64,000 nucleotides of DNA from Polyangiaceae bacterium (GTDB lineage: Bacteria > Myxococcota_A > Polyangia > Polyangiales > Polyangiaceae). Within the stretch, counting starts at the first letter, position 1, and the number at the start of each line of letters is the position of its first letter. Position numbers and translations under genes: made by a program. The DNA lies in NCBI GenBank assembly GCA_020633235.1, contig JACKEA010000002.1, positions 558,001 through 622,000 of the forward strand, written 5' to 3'. Shown one piece after another: positions 54,499 to 62,192 of the stretch. The notes beneath the pieces were generated by a model that had not been told where the DNA came from, did no database searches, and saw only the letters and a program-made list of their open reading frames with translations.

Positions 54499-56573
54499 GT
54501 GGCCGGCTCGAAAACCAGAACGACGCTCGCCCCTTTGTCCACCACGCCTCCCGGCCCCGGCGTCTGCTTCGCCAAGAGCCCGGTCCCCACCACCTTGGGC
54601 GTCACGCCCAGCTCGATCGCTTGGCGCACCGCTTCGCGCACGGGCCAGCCGGTCATGTCCGGCAACCGCACGCGGCCGGAGCCCACGGGCCCTCCCGCAA
54701 CCTTCTCCTGCACCGGCGGCTTCTCGCCCTTGGCCTGACGCAAGAGCTCGTAGGTCGCGTTCGCGGGATCCGCCTTGGTCGACAGCGAGGCCACGTCCAC
54801 GTGGTCCGTGCCCTGGGGCGTGAGTCCCTTGTACTTGAGCGCCATGCGCGCCACGTTGCGGAAGATCGGCGCGGCCACGGCACCGCCGGCGTGCTCCACC
54901 ATCGGCTCGTCCACCATCACGCTGATGGCCACCACCGGCTTCTTCGCGGGAACGAAGCCCACGAAGGACGCGACGTAGCGGTCCAGGGAGTAACGGCCCG
55001 TCGCTGGATCGATCTTTTGCGCCGTCGCCGTCTTGCCGGCCACCTGGTAGCCGTCGATGGCGGCTTCGGTGCCCGTGCCCTCGCCCTCCGTCACGCCGAT
55101 CATCATCTCGGCGAGGGCGCTGGCCACCCGCCGCGGAACCACGCGACGCCGAACCCGCGGTGCGGCTTCCCGCACGACCTCGCCGGTGGCGGTGGTCACC
55201 TTCTTGACGATGATGGGCTCCATCAGCTCGCCGCCGTTGGCGAGCGCCGCCGCGGCCATGGCGAGCTGCACGTTGGTCACGCTGATGCCCTGACCGAAGG
55301 ACGCCGCCGCCGTCTCCACCTGCACCCAAGGGCGCCCGCGAGGACGCAGCGTGCCCGAAGACTCACCCGGCAAGGGCAGATTCGGCTCCTGACCGAAGCC
55401 GAAACGCAAGAGCGCGTCGTACAGCTTGTTGCCGCCCATCGCCAAGCCCACCTTGGCGGCGCAGATGTTGGAAGACACCGCGAGGATTTGGGCGATCGTC
55501 ATCCAGCCGGCAGGGTGCGTGTCGCGGATCACGACGTTGTCGACCGCCATCTGCCCCTTCTCGCAGTAGAGCTTCTGGTCCGGTTGGATCGCGCCCGAGG
55601 CCATGCCCGCGGACAGCGTGAAGATCTTCATGGTGGAGCCGGGCTCGAACGCGTCGGAGAGACCGCGGTCGCGCCGCTCGGCGGGCTCGCTCTCGCCGTA
55701 GTCGTTGGGGTTGTAGCCGGGCCAGCTGGCCATCGCGAGGATCTCGCCGGTGTAGGGGTCCACCACGATCACCGAACCGCCGTCGGCCTCGAAGGTGCGC
55801 GCCGCCTGCGCCAGCTCGCGCTCCGCGGTGTACTGGATCCCCTGATCGATGGTCAGGTGAATGTTGTGACCGGCGAGAGCTTGTTCGTCTTGGACTCCGT
55901 CCGAGAACAACAGGCGACCGGAGCGGTCACGCAGGCCGCGGAGCTGCTCCACGTGGCCCTTCAGCTCCGTGTTCATGCTGTATTCGAAGCCGTCCTTGCC
56001 TTCACCGTCCGGGGCCACGAAGCCGAGCAAGGGGCCGGCGATCTCGCGCCGCGGGTAGTAGCGCTTGCCCTCGCCCTCCACCATCAAGCCGCGAACGCGA
56101 TCGTCGCCCATCACCTTGCTGGACGACATGCGGCGGATGGCCTCGGCTTCTTCGGCGGTGATTCGACGCTTGAGCCAGGAGAAGCGGCGCTTGGCCAGGA
56201 TCTTTCGCTCCACCACCGCGGGGTCCAAGCTCAAAGCCTTGGCGATGCGGTTGGCCGCATCGCGAGCGACGACCGGGATCTTCTGCGGCGCCACGCCGCG
56301 CAAGAGCTCGACGGAGTCGAGGCTCACGCTGGGCACCTCCACGCTCACCGCCAAGGCGCTGCCGTTGCGGTCGTAGATGGTGCCGCGCTTCGGCACCACG
56401 TGCAGGCGGCGCTGCCGCTGCTTTTCCGCCAGCTCACGCCAGGCCGGGCCGTCCTTCACCATCAGGTCCCAGCCGGCGCTCACCACCAGGCCCAGGCCGA
56501 AGGCGAGCAGCCCGCACAAGATGCCCATGCGCAGCCGGATGTAGCGCCCGCGCGGTGTCTCCAGGCTTCTCAC
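54495..56573 (-). CDS. ftsI: Septal penicillin-binding protein FtsI/PBP3 with C-terminal PASTA domain
   Basis: 692 aa from GTG 56573 (GTGA overlap with ftsL). One N-terminal membrane helix (MGILCGLLAFGLGLVVSAG), a dimerisation domain opening with VPKRGTIYDRNGSALAVS, and a transpeptidase with the catalytic serine in FEPGSTMKIF and SSN in AVSSNICAAK. The third motif reads GKTATAQK, KTA instead of the usual KTG. A PASTA domain ends the protein (VRLPDMTGWPVREAVRQAIE to SVVLVFEP), a feature absent from E. coli FtsI but known in Gram-positive and some deltaproteobacterial-type PBPs. It crosslinks septal peptidoglycan with FtsW. Confidence 0.96.
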   Translation of the reverse strand: MRSLETPRGRYIRLRMGILCGLLAFGLGLVVSAGWDLMVKDGPAWRELAEKQRQRRLHVVPKRGTIYDRNGSALAVSVEVPSVSLDSVELLRGVAPQKIPVVARDAANRIAKALSLDPAVVERKILAKRRFSWLKRRITAEEAEAIRRMSSSKVMGDDRVRGLMVEGEGKRYYPRREIAGPLLGFVAPDGEGKDGFEYSMNTELKGHVEQLRGLRDRSGRLLFSDGVQDEQALAGHNIHLTIDQGIQYTAERELAQAARTFEADGGSVIVVDPYTGEILAMASWPGYNPNDYGESEPAERRDRGLSDAFEPGSTMKIFTLSAGMASGAIQPDQKLYCEKGQMAVDNVVIRDTHPAGWMTIAQILAVSSNICAAKVGLAMGGNKLYDALLRFGFGQEPNLPLPGESSGTLRPRGRPWVQVETAAASFGQGISVTNVQLAMAAAALANGGELMEPIIVKKVTTATGEVVREAAPRVRRRVVPRRVASALAEMMIGVTEGEGTGTEAAIDGYQVAGKTATAQKIDPATGRYSLDRYVASFVGFVPAKKPVVAISVMVDEPMVEHAGGAVAAPIFRNVARMALKYKGLTPQGTDHVDVASLSTKADPANATYELLRQAKGEKPPVQEKVAGGPVGSGRVRLPDMTGWPVREAVRQAIELGVTPKVVGTGLLAKQTPGPGGVVDKGASVVLVFEPAT

Positions 56574-56905
56574 GGGTTCGGCTCCGGCGCGTTGGGATCC
56601 TCGTTCTCCGTCGGCTCCACCGTCGGCGCCTGCCCCGCGGGCAGGATCCGGTCCGGTGTCGGCTCGCTCATGCCGAGCAGCGTGCGGGCCACCAGGTCCA
56701 CGCGCTCTGGGGTCTTGTGGCTGGCGAGCTCCAGCTCCATCACGCGTTTCACCTCACGCAGGCGAGCCACGCGGGCGTGCGCCCGCCCGAGATCGTAGCC
56801 GAGCTCCACGGAACGCACCCTCAGGCCCAGATACAGCACGAAGGCCGACGTGGCGGCGAGCACCGCCAGGGTCCAGAGCAGCAGGAACGGGTTCTTGTCC
56901 CTCAC
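56570..56905 (-). CDS. ftsL: Cell division protein FtsL
   Basis: 111 aa from GTG 56905 (4-nt overlap with rsmH). A short cytoplasmic head (MRDKNP), one membrane helix (FLLLWTLAVLAATSAFVLYLG) and a heptad-like coiled coil (RVARLREVKRVMELELASH) give the FtsL plan, and the position between rsmH and ftsI confirms it. The acidic Pro-rich tail (residues 83-111) is unusual. It pairs with FtsB/FtsQ in the periplasm. Confidence 0.88.
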   Translation of the reverse strand: MRDKNPFLLLWTLAVLAATSAFVLYLGLRVRSVELGYDLGRAHARVARLREVKRVMELELASHKTPERVDLVARTLLGMSEPTPDRILPAGQAPTVEPTENEDPNAPEPNP

Positions 56906-57822
56906 GACGCTTCCTCCACCCGGCGTGCAGCCCGGAGCTTGGCGCTGCGAGAGCGGGGGTTTTGCGCCTGCTCTTCGTCGCTCGCCACCTGCGGCTTGGT
57001 GCTCAGCCGCTGCCAGACCTCCCGATCGCGAAACGCTCGCTTGACCATTCGATCTTCGAGCGAATGGAAGCTGATGAACACGGCGACGCCGCCCGGCGAA
57101 AGCACCCGCGGCGCCAAGGCGAGCAGCCCCTCGAGCTGTGCCAGCTCGTCGTTCACGGCGATCCTCAGTGCTTGGAACGTTCGCGTCGCGGGATCGATGC
57201 CGCCGACGCGCCGCGGCCCCACCGCGCGAACCACCGCGCGCCGCAGGTCGAGCGTGCTCGACAGCTCGCCCGCGTCCGCCGCCTGTTTGATGCAGCGAGC
57301 GATGCGTCGCGAACGACGCTCTTCGCCGTACTGGTAGATTACGTCCGCCAGGTCGTCGGCGTTCAAGCGCTCGACCAGCTCGAGGGCGGTCTCCCCAGCC
57401 GTCGGGTTCATGCGCATGTCGAGGGGTCCCTCGCCGCGGAAGCTCATGCCGCGGCTCGCGTCCGTCAGCTGGTGCGAGCTCACGCCGAGATCCGCGAGCA
57501 GCCCGCGCACGGGACCCAGGTCCGCGTGGGCGAGCCAGCTCTCCACGTCCGAGAAAGAGCCGTGCACCACCAGGGCGCGCTCGCCGAACTCCGCGAGGCG
57601 TTCCGTGGCGGCCTGCACGGCTGCCGGATCCCGATCGAAGGCGACGACCCGCGCCGTCGCGCTCGCCGCCAGGATCACCGCAGAATGACCGCCGCCTCCC
57701 GCCGTGAGATCGAGGTACACACCGCCGCGCTCCGGCGCCAGCGCCGTCAGCACCTCGTGCGGCATCACCGTCACGTGCTCGTAGCTGGGGTGCTCTTCGA
57801 AGGACGCTGCCACGATGGTCAT
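56902..57822 (-). CDS. rsmH: 16S rRNA (cytosine-1402-N4)-methyltransferase RsmH
   Basis: 306 aa from ATG 57822. The SAM site is VYLDLTAGGGGHSAVILA; LLADLGVSSHQLTDASRGMS and RMNPTAGETALELV are RsmH hallmarks, and FISFHSLEDRMVKRAFRD is near the C-terminus. It methylates C1402 in the ribosomal P site. Formerly mraW; almost always second in the dcw cluster, as here. Confidence 0.97.
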   Translation of the reverse strand: MTIVAASFEEHPSYEHVTVMPHEVLTALAPERGGVYLDLTAGGGGHSAVILAASATARVVAFDRDPAAVQAATERLAEFGERALVVHGSFSDVESWLAHADLGPVRGLLADLGVSSHQLTDASRGMSFRGEGPLDMRMNPTAGETALELVERLNADDLADVIYQYGEERRSRRIARCIKQAADAGELSSTLDLRRAVVRAVGPRRVGGIDPATRTFQALRIAVNDELAQLEGLLALAPRVLSPGGVAVFISFHSLEDRMVKRAFRDREVWQRLSTKPQVASDEEQAQNPRSRSAKLRAARRVEEAS

Positions 57823-58268
57823 ATCCTGATCTGCTCCATGACGGCCTGCTTGAACGCTTGCTCTTGCTCGGGGCTCATGGACAGCTCCGCATCCCAGCGT
57901 TCCTTCGACCACAGCTCGACGGTGCGACCCATGCCCGCCCACAACACGTCCTTGGCGAGCGCGGCCTTGTCGCGAAGTGTGGGCGGTACGAGCACGCGTC
58001 CCGCCTTGTCGAGCTCGCACTCGATCGCCGCGGAGACGTACAGGCGACGAAAGCGAACGACGTTCTGATCGAAGCTCGGTAGCTCGCTGATCTTTTGCTC
58101 GAGCTCCTCCCAGGCGCGCATGGGGTAGAGGTGCAAGCACGGCTCGAACAGCGCCGGCGTGAGCACCAAGCGCGCGTCGCCGTCGCCGATGAGCGTGTCG
58201 CGAAAGCGCGCGGGCAGGCTGACGCGCCCTTTGGCGTCGATCGAGTGCACGAACTGCCCGCGAAACAT
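57819..58268 (-). CDS. mraZ: Transcriptional regulator MraZ
   Basis: 149 aa from ATG 58268; the open frame extends 43 codons further but MFRGQFVHSIDAKGRVSLPA is the standard N-terminus. Two AbrB-like SpoVT folds are present, each with the DxxGR signature (SIDAKGRVSLP and ELDKAGRVLVPP). MraZ forms a ring and represses its own cluster by binding TGGGN repeats, a likely set of which lies 25-49 nt upstream of this start. Confidence 0.95.
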   Translation of the reverse strand: MFRGQFVHSIDAKGRVSLPARFRDTLIGDGDARLVLTPALFEPCLHLYPMRAWEELEQKISELPSFDQNVVRFRRLYVSAAIECELDKAGRVLVPPTLRDKAALAKDVLWAGMGRTVELWSKERWDAELSMSPEQEQAFKQAVMEQIRI

Positions 58269-58283
58269 CTTCTGCCACCGTTT

Positions 58284-58305
58284 GGGCAGAGCCGACACTC
58301 TGCCC
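58284..58305 (-). promoter_or_regulatory. Hairpin in the mraZ leader
   Basis: GGGCAGAG-TGTCGG-CTCTGCCC, a perfect 8-bp stem with a 6-nt loop on the minus strand, starting 16 nt before the mraZ start. It overlaps the second and third operator boxes. It may act at the RNA level (attenuation or stability) or reflect a dyad protein site. Confidence 0.55.
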
Positions 58306-58317
58306 CACCTTTTCCCA
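58293..58317 (-). promoter_or_regulatory. Putative MraZ operator (TGGGN direct repeats)
   Basis: On the minus strand TGGGA-N5-TGGGG-N5-TGTCG, i.e. two perfect boxes and one degenerate box with exactly the 5-nt spacers known for MraZ sites. It lies just downstream of the predicted -10 box, where a bound repressor would block transcription. Confidence 0.7.
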
Positions 58318-58330
58318 CTGACTGTCCGCG

Positions 58331-58360
58331 AACCTAGAGGGCCGGCGGCCTTCCTGTCAA
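58331..58360 (-). promoter_or_regulatory. Sigma70-like promoter of the dcw cluster
   Basis: TTGACA (58360-58355) and TAGGTT (58336-58331) on the minus strand with an 18-nt spacer. The -35 is perfect and the -10 fits moderately. It would start transcripts near 58324, giving a leader of about 55 nt before mraZ. Confidence 0.6.
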
Positions 58361-58391
58361 CAAGTCGGCCAGCTGCTTTCGTTGTAATTCC

Positions 58392-58426
58392 GCGCACCTA
58401 AGTGCGCTCATTTGCCCACATGGGCA
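58392..58426. promoter_or_regulatory. Two adjacent palindromes upstream of the dcw promoter
   Basis: GCGCAC-CTAA-GTGCGC (58392-58407) and TGCCCA-CA-TGGGCA (58413-58426) are perfect inverted repeats, 5 nt apart and 32-66 nt upstream of the -35 box. They are good candidates for activator or repressor sites. No cognate regulator is identified. Confidence 0.45.
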
Positions 58427-58451
58427 GGCGTTCAGCATTTCGTGCAACACC

Positions 58452-58460
58452 TTATCCACA
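58452..58460 (+). promoter_or_regulatory. Perfect DnaA-box consensus
   Basis: TTATCCACA matches the 9-mer DnaA box. It stands alone, so it is not a replication origin, but it could place the division genes under DnaA control. A single 9-mer may also be chance. Confidence 0.3.
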
Positions 58461-58619
58461 GGTCGCCCACATTCGGCCAATAGGCCGGTAGCCTCCGGAG
58501 GTGTGTCTCACGCCCCACGGCCGGCGTTCGAAAGGACACAGGGCTTGTCCAAAAGCCTCGGTCTTTCCTAGAGTCCTGCCGGTTCCGGCACGGCACGTAG
58601 GTTGCGAAGCCTCCCGGAC

Positions 58620-58841
58620 ATGGACGTCACGATGCTCCTCCTCCTCGCTCTGTTCCCCGCCGCCATCTCCGTCCTGTTGTTCGTGGGTACCGTGAGGCTG
58701 CAGCCGGCCGCTCGACGCACTGCGCCAGAGATCGTCGACTCCACGCCCCTCGGCAGCGCCGCCCAGCCGGACCCCGTGGCCGTAGCGCAGGCCCTGGGCA
58801 CCATCCCGATCCGGGATCGCGCCCTACGCCGCGCCGCCTGA
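58620..58841 (+). CDS. Possible small single-span membrane protein
   Basis: 73 aa from ATG 58620. A hydrophobic segment at residues 4-28 (MLLLLALFPAAISVLLFVGT) is followed by a polar tail of 45 residues. There is no clear ribosome site and no recognised family. It fills a gap between divergent mraZ and a convergent gene, so it may be real, but the evidence is limited to the membrane segment. Confidence 0.4.
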   Translation: MDVTMLLLLALFPAAISVLLFVGTVRLQPAARRTAPEIVDSTPLGSAAQPDPVAVAQALGTIPIRDRALRRAA

Positions 58842-58853
58842 TCTTTCCGAAGC

Positions 58854-58876
58854 ATGTCGGTCCGCCGCGGAACCCC
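58854..58876. repeat. Dispersed intergenic element, copy 7
   Basis: ATGTCGGTCCGCCGCGGAAC lies in the gap before the convergent stop at 58907, followed by a GC-rich near-inverted stretch (GCGCTGCGGACGGCGCGC). Confidence 0.55.
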
Positions 58877-58906
58877 GCGCTGCGGACGGCGCGCTCGGCT
58901 ACGAGC

Positions 58907-59317
58907 TCACAACGCGCGGGGCGTCACGTTCGCGTTCACCCACTCGACGATCTCCGCGAGGGTCGTTCCCGGGCGGAACACCTTGCGCACGCCGGCGGCC
59001 TGCAGCCGCTCGATGTCGCTCTCGGGAACGATGCCGCCGCCGAACACGTCGATGTCGTCCGCGCCCTTCGCGCGCAGCGCCTCGATGACGGCGGGGAATA
59101 GCGTGTTGTGGGCGCCGCTCATGATCGACAGCCCGACGGCGTCCACGTCTTCCTGGATCGCCGCCGACGCGATCATCTCCGGCGTCTGGTGCAGCCCCGT
59201 GTACACGACCTCGAAGCCCGCGTCGCGCAGGGCGCGCGCCACCACCTTCGCGCCGCGGTCGTGTCCGTCCAAACCGGGCTTGGCCACCAAGATGCGTACG
59301 CGCCTGTCTCCGCTCAT
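58907..59317 (-). CDS. Cobalamin-binding domain protein (methylmalonyl-CoA mutase C-terminal type)
   Basis: 136 aa from ATG 59317, which has GAGG 9 nt upstream; GTG 59323 forms a GTGA overlap with the preceding gene and is an alternative. KPGLDGHDRGAKVVARAL holds the D-x-H-x-x-G motif whose His ligates the cobalt, and VGLSIMSGAHNTLFP and DIDVFGGGIVPESD complete the Rossmann-like B12 fold. This is the small, separate domain of acyl-CoA mutases (methylmalonyl- or isobutyryl-CoA). The large catalytic subunit and the MeaB chaperone are not in the window, so its partner must be encoded elsewhere. Confidence 0.9.
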   Translation of the reverse strand: MSGDRRVRILVAKPGLDGHDRGAKVVARALRDAGFEVVYTGLHQTPEMIASAAIQEDVDAVGLSIMSGAHNTLFPAVIEALRAKGADDIDVFGGGIVPESDIERLQAAGVRKVFRPGTTLAEIVEWVNANVTPRAL

Positions 59318-59319
59318 GT

Positions 59320-61374
59320 TCACTTACCTCGCGTGAGGCTGGGGCTCGAGATGTCCCGGGCCTCGATGCGGCCGCCCGCGCGCACCGCCAGGCCGACCTT
59401 GCCGGTCCCCGCGGCGCGCTCGAGCTTCGCCGTGATCTTCTTTCCGTCCACCGTCGCCGTGACGGCCTGACCGCGCACCGCGAGGCTGACGGCGTGCTCC
59501 GCGCCCTTCTTGGCGAGCTCGACGGCGGGCGAAAGCTCGATGGCGCGGCCCTTGCCGTCCACCAGCACCAGCAGCGCCTGCCGCGGCTCCGCCGAGAGCA
59601 GCAGCGCGATGGCGTCATAGCTGGCGCTGCCCGGCTGTGCCCGCACCAAAAGCCCGCCGCCCGCGCCGCTCAAAGTGAGCTTCGCGCGAATGCTCGCGTC
59701 CTTCACGTCCTTGCCACCGGCCACGGCGTCGAAGCCGCCGGATTTCTCCGCCGCCGCCAGCAGCAAGCGGCCGTCGTCCACCGAGAGCCCGCGGGGCGCG
59801 CCGCTCAGCTTCTCGAAGCGCACGCCGCGCACGGTGAAGGCGTCGGCGGTTTCCGGCACCAGTCGCGCCATCGGGATCGACGAAAGCGTCGGCGGCTTGC
59901 CGTCTCGCGTGACCTTGACGACGCGTCCGTCGGTCGCGAGCTCGATGGCGATCTTGGACTTGTTCAGCTCGAAGCCGGTCACGACGCCGCCGCTCACGGT
60001 CACGCCCGAGAGCGACAGCGGCTCCACCTTGCCGTTCGCCTGGGTCTGACCCAGCGCTAGGGACTCCACCTTGCCGTCACGGGTGGCAAGGACGCTCAGC
60101 GCGACGGTGAGGGCCGCCAGGGGCTCGTCATGGCCGCGAACGGACCGCACCAGGGCAACGCTCGTGGCCCGCGCCGCATCGACAAGAAGAAGACGCACTG
60201 CGTGAGCCGTCAGCTGCTCCGCGCTCGCCCCCTGGGCGCCGGGCAGCTCCGCTCCCACGGGGCGCAGCACGCTGTCCACGAGATCCCGCGACAGGTATCC
60301 GTCGGCTCCCGCGCGCGCGGCGCGAGCCGCCACCTTCTGCGCGAGACTCCGGAGCGCGGGGTTCTTGGCGAAGGCCGCGCGGGTCGCCTGCCAAGCCACG
60401 GCGTAAGCGAGCTCCGCGGCGGCGGCGTCGGGCTTGGCGGGCTCCACGTCCTTTGGCCACAGCGCGTCCTCGGCAGCTCCGCTGCCGAGCATCACGCCCG
60501 CCCGCGCCACCTGCCCGCGTGCTTCCAGGCCCGCGCTGGGCGCCTTGGCCACGAGCAACAGATCCAGATCTTTGGCGGCGAGGGGCTGGCCATCGAGCCA
60601 CGACAAAAGAAGCGACAGCTCCGCGCCGGCCGGCGCGCCGCCGTCCTCCACCAGCACACCGTGGCGCTCGAACAGCGCGCGGCGTGCGTCGTCGAAGCCG
60701 AGCCACGCGCTCACCTCGTGACGCGGAATCACGCCCCGCGCGAGCGCCGCGGTGGTGAGCTCCACCTGCGCGCGAACGCGCACCCAAGCGCCGGTCGCCG
60801 CAGCGCTGGGCTTCAGCCAGGTGGCGTGGGCGTCCAGATGCGCGTGGTACGCCTCGGCAGCGCTCTTCAGCGCGTCGTCGCGAATGCCGGCGCTGGCGTC
60901 GTGTCCATCTGCCGGCGGCTTGCCGGCGTTCGCGATGGCGTCGGCAACGAAGGCGTGCAAGCGCACCAGCTCCTCCGCCGCCTGCACGGCGCCGCTGCTC
61001 CAGCCCGGATTGTCCCCCGCGGGGAGCGCGCGGATGCGGGCGTTGGCACGACCGAGGAGCGCGCGGGTGACCGCGGGCGCCAGCGTGGAACGCGCGGCAT
61101 CCGACCCCGCGCCGAACAACAGCTCGCGGGTGAACTTCGCGCGCCGGGCGTCGAACTCCACGGGGCCGTAAGCCGAAACCAGCGGCGCGGCAGCTTCCGC
61201 TTCGCTCAGATCCGGTCGCGCCACCAGGGCGCGCACGCGCCCCGCATCCGCCACTTCCGCGTCCCGCACGAAGCCGGCGATCTGCGCCTTTTCGGAGTCC
61301 GTCAACGCCGCGTGAGCAGTGAGCGACAGGCTCGCGGCGAAGAGCCCGACGAAAATGCCGATCCTGCGTCGCAT
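59320..61374 (-). CDS. Exported protein with C-terminal LamG-like beta-sandwich
   Basis: 684 aa from ATG 61374, with a signal peptide (IGIFVGLFAASLSLTAHA). Residues 25-470 are Ala-rich helical with no recognised family. The last 190 residues are a beta-rich sandwich: FDAVAGGKDVKDASIRAKLT, GAGGGLLVRAQPGSASYDAI, LVLVDGKGRAIELSPAVELA, TATVDGKKITAKLE and VGLAVRAGGRIEARDI. This is the pattern of LamG or DUF1080 concanavalin-like domains that bind glycans. Probably periplasmic or surface. The downstream B12-domain gene is adjacent but functionally unrelated in appearance. Confidence 0.65.
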   Translation of the reverse strand: MRRRIGIFVGLFAASLSLTAHAALTDSEKAQIAGFVRDAEVADAGRVRALVARPDLSEAEAAAPLVSAYGPVEFDARRAKFTRELLFGAGSDAARSTLAPAVTRALLGRANARIRALPAGDNPGWSSGAVQAAEELVRLHAFVADAIANAGKPPADGHDASAGIRDDALKSAAEAYHAHLDAHATWLKPSAAATGAWVRVRAQVELTTAALARGVIPRHEVSAWLGFDDARRALFERHGVLVEDGGAPAGAELSLLLSWLDGQPLAAKDLDLLLVAKAPSAGLEARGQVARAGVMLGSGAAEDALWPKDVEPAKPDAAAAELAYAVAWQATRAAFAKNPALRSLAQKVAARAARAGADGYLSRDLVDSVLRPVGAELPGAQGASAEQLTAHAVRLLLVDAARATSVALVRSVRGHDEPLAALTVALSVLATRDGKVESLALGQTQANGKVEPLSLSGVTVSGGVVTGFELNKSKIAIELATDGRVVKVTRDGKPPTLSSIPMARLVPETADAFTVRGVRFEKLSGAPRGLSVDDGRLLLAAAEKSGGFDAVAGGKDVKDASIRAKLTLSGAGGGLLVRAQPGSASYDAIALLLSAEPRQALLVLVDGKGRAIELSPAVELAKKGAEHAVSLAVRGQAVTATVDGKKITAKLERAAGTGKVGLAVRAGGRIEARDISSPSLTRGK

Positions 61375-61427
61375 GGGGCGCGAGCCTACCACTACTGGGC
61401 CGAGCGCCGGCAAGGCCGGTCGCGCCG

Positions 61428-62156
61428 CTAGCGTCGAGGCTCCGCGAAGGCGAGTAGCGCCCCCAAGAGCGCCGTCGCGGCGGTTTCGGTGCGAAGCACG
61501 AAGGGGCCGAAGCGAACGGGAACGAAGCCCGCCGCCACCGCTTGCTCGATCTCCTCTTGGGTGAGGCCACCCTCGGGACCGATCAGCGCCGCGAGGGGCT
61601 CACCGGGGTGCCAGTCGGCGAGCGCTTGCGCCAGCGCCAGCTCCGCCTCGGGCACCAGCACGATGCGCCGCGGCGCGCCCGTCTCCGCCAGGGCCTGCTC
61701 CAGCGCCGCCGGTGGCGACAGCTCCGGCACGTCACCGCGCCCGGACTGCCGCGCCGCATCCAGCGCGATCTGCTGCCAGCGGTCGCTCCGCTCCCGCGCC
61801 CGCTCGCCGAGCCGCGGCACGCTGCGCTCGGTGCTGACCACCACGAGCCGCTCCACGCCGAGGGCGGTCGCGTCGCGAATCACGTGATCGATCTTGTCGC
61901 CCTTGCCGAGCCCCCACAAGAGCGTGACCTTCGCTGAGGCGAGGGCGCTCGCCGGACGCAGCGGGCCTACCCTGCAGCGTACCCGCTGCTTGTGGGCGTC
62001 GAGCACCGTGGCATCCGCCTCGACCCGTGCCGAGGGATCGAAGGCGACGAAGGGCGCCCCCTCGCCGACGCGGTGCACGCGCACCAGGTAGCGCGACGCC
62101 GCTTCCGGCAACGTGCGCTCGCCCTCGGCGAGATCTTCCACCGCGACGCGGATCAC
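61428..62156 (-). CDS. rsmE: 16S rRNA (uracil-1498-N3)-methyltransferase RsmE
   Basis: 242 aa from GTG 62156 (other in-frame GTGs lie up to 9 codons upstream). The SPOUT knot signatures are LLWGLGKGDKIDHVIRDATA, GVERLVVVSTERSVPRL, LAALIGPEGGLTQEEIEQAV and the C-terminal FGPFVLRTETAATALLGAL. It methylates U1498 of 16S rRNA. Single-gene unit, divergent from the next gene across 36 bp. Confidence 0.95.
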   Translation of the reverse strand: MIRVAVEDLAEGERTLPEAASRYLVRVHRVGEGAPFVAFDPSARVEADATVLDAHKQRVRCRVGPLRPASALASAKVTLLWGLGKGDKIDHVIRDATALGVERLVVVSTERSVPRLGERARERSDRWQQIALDAARQSGRGDVPELSPPAALEQALAETGAPRRIVLVPEAELALAQALADWHPGEPLAALIGPEGGLTQEEIEQAVAAGFVPVRFGPFVLRTETAATALLGALLAFAEPRR

Positions 62157-62192
62157 TCGGGCCACGGCCTCGGCTCTTAACACGTCCTCGGG

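Noticed and set aside
54621..56798. 725-codon plus-strand frame opposite ftsI and murE
   Set aside because: Antisense to intact ftsI with no recognisable domain; composition is typical of a GC-driven shadow frame.
58452..58460. Replication origin near mraZ
   Set aside because: Only one DnaA box is present, without an AT-rich region or dnaA/dnaN/gidA neighbours.
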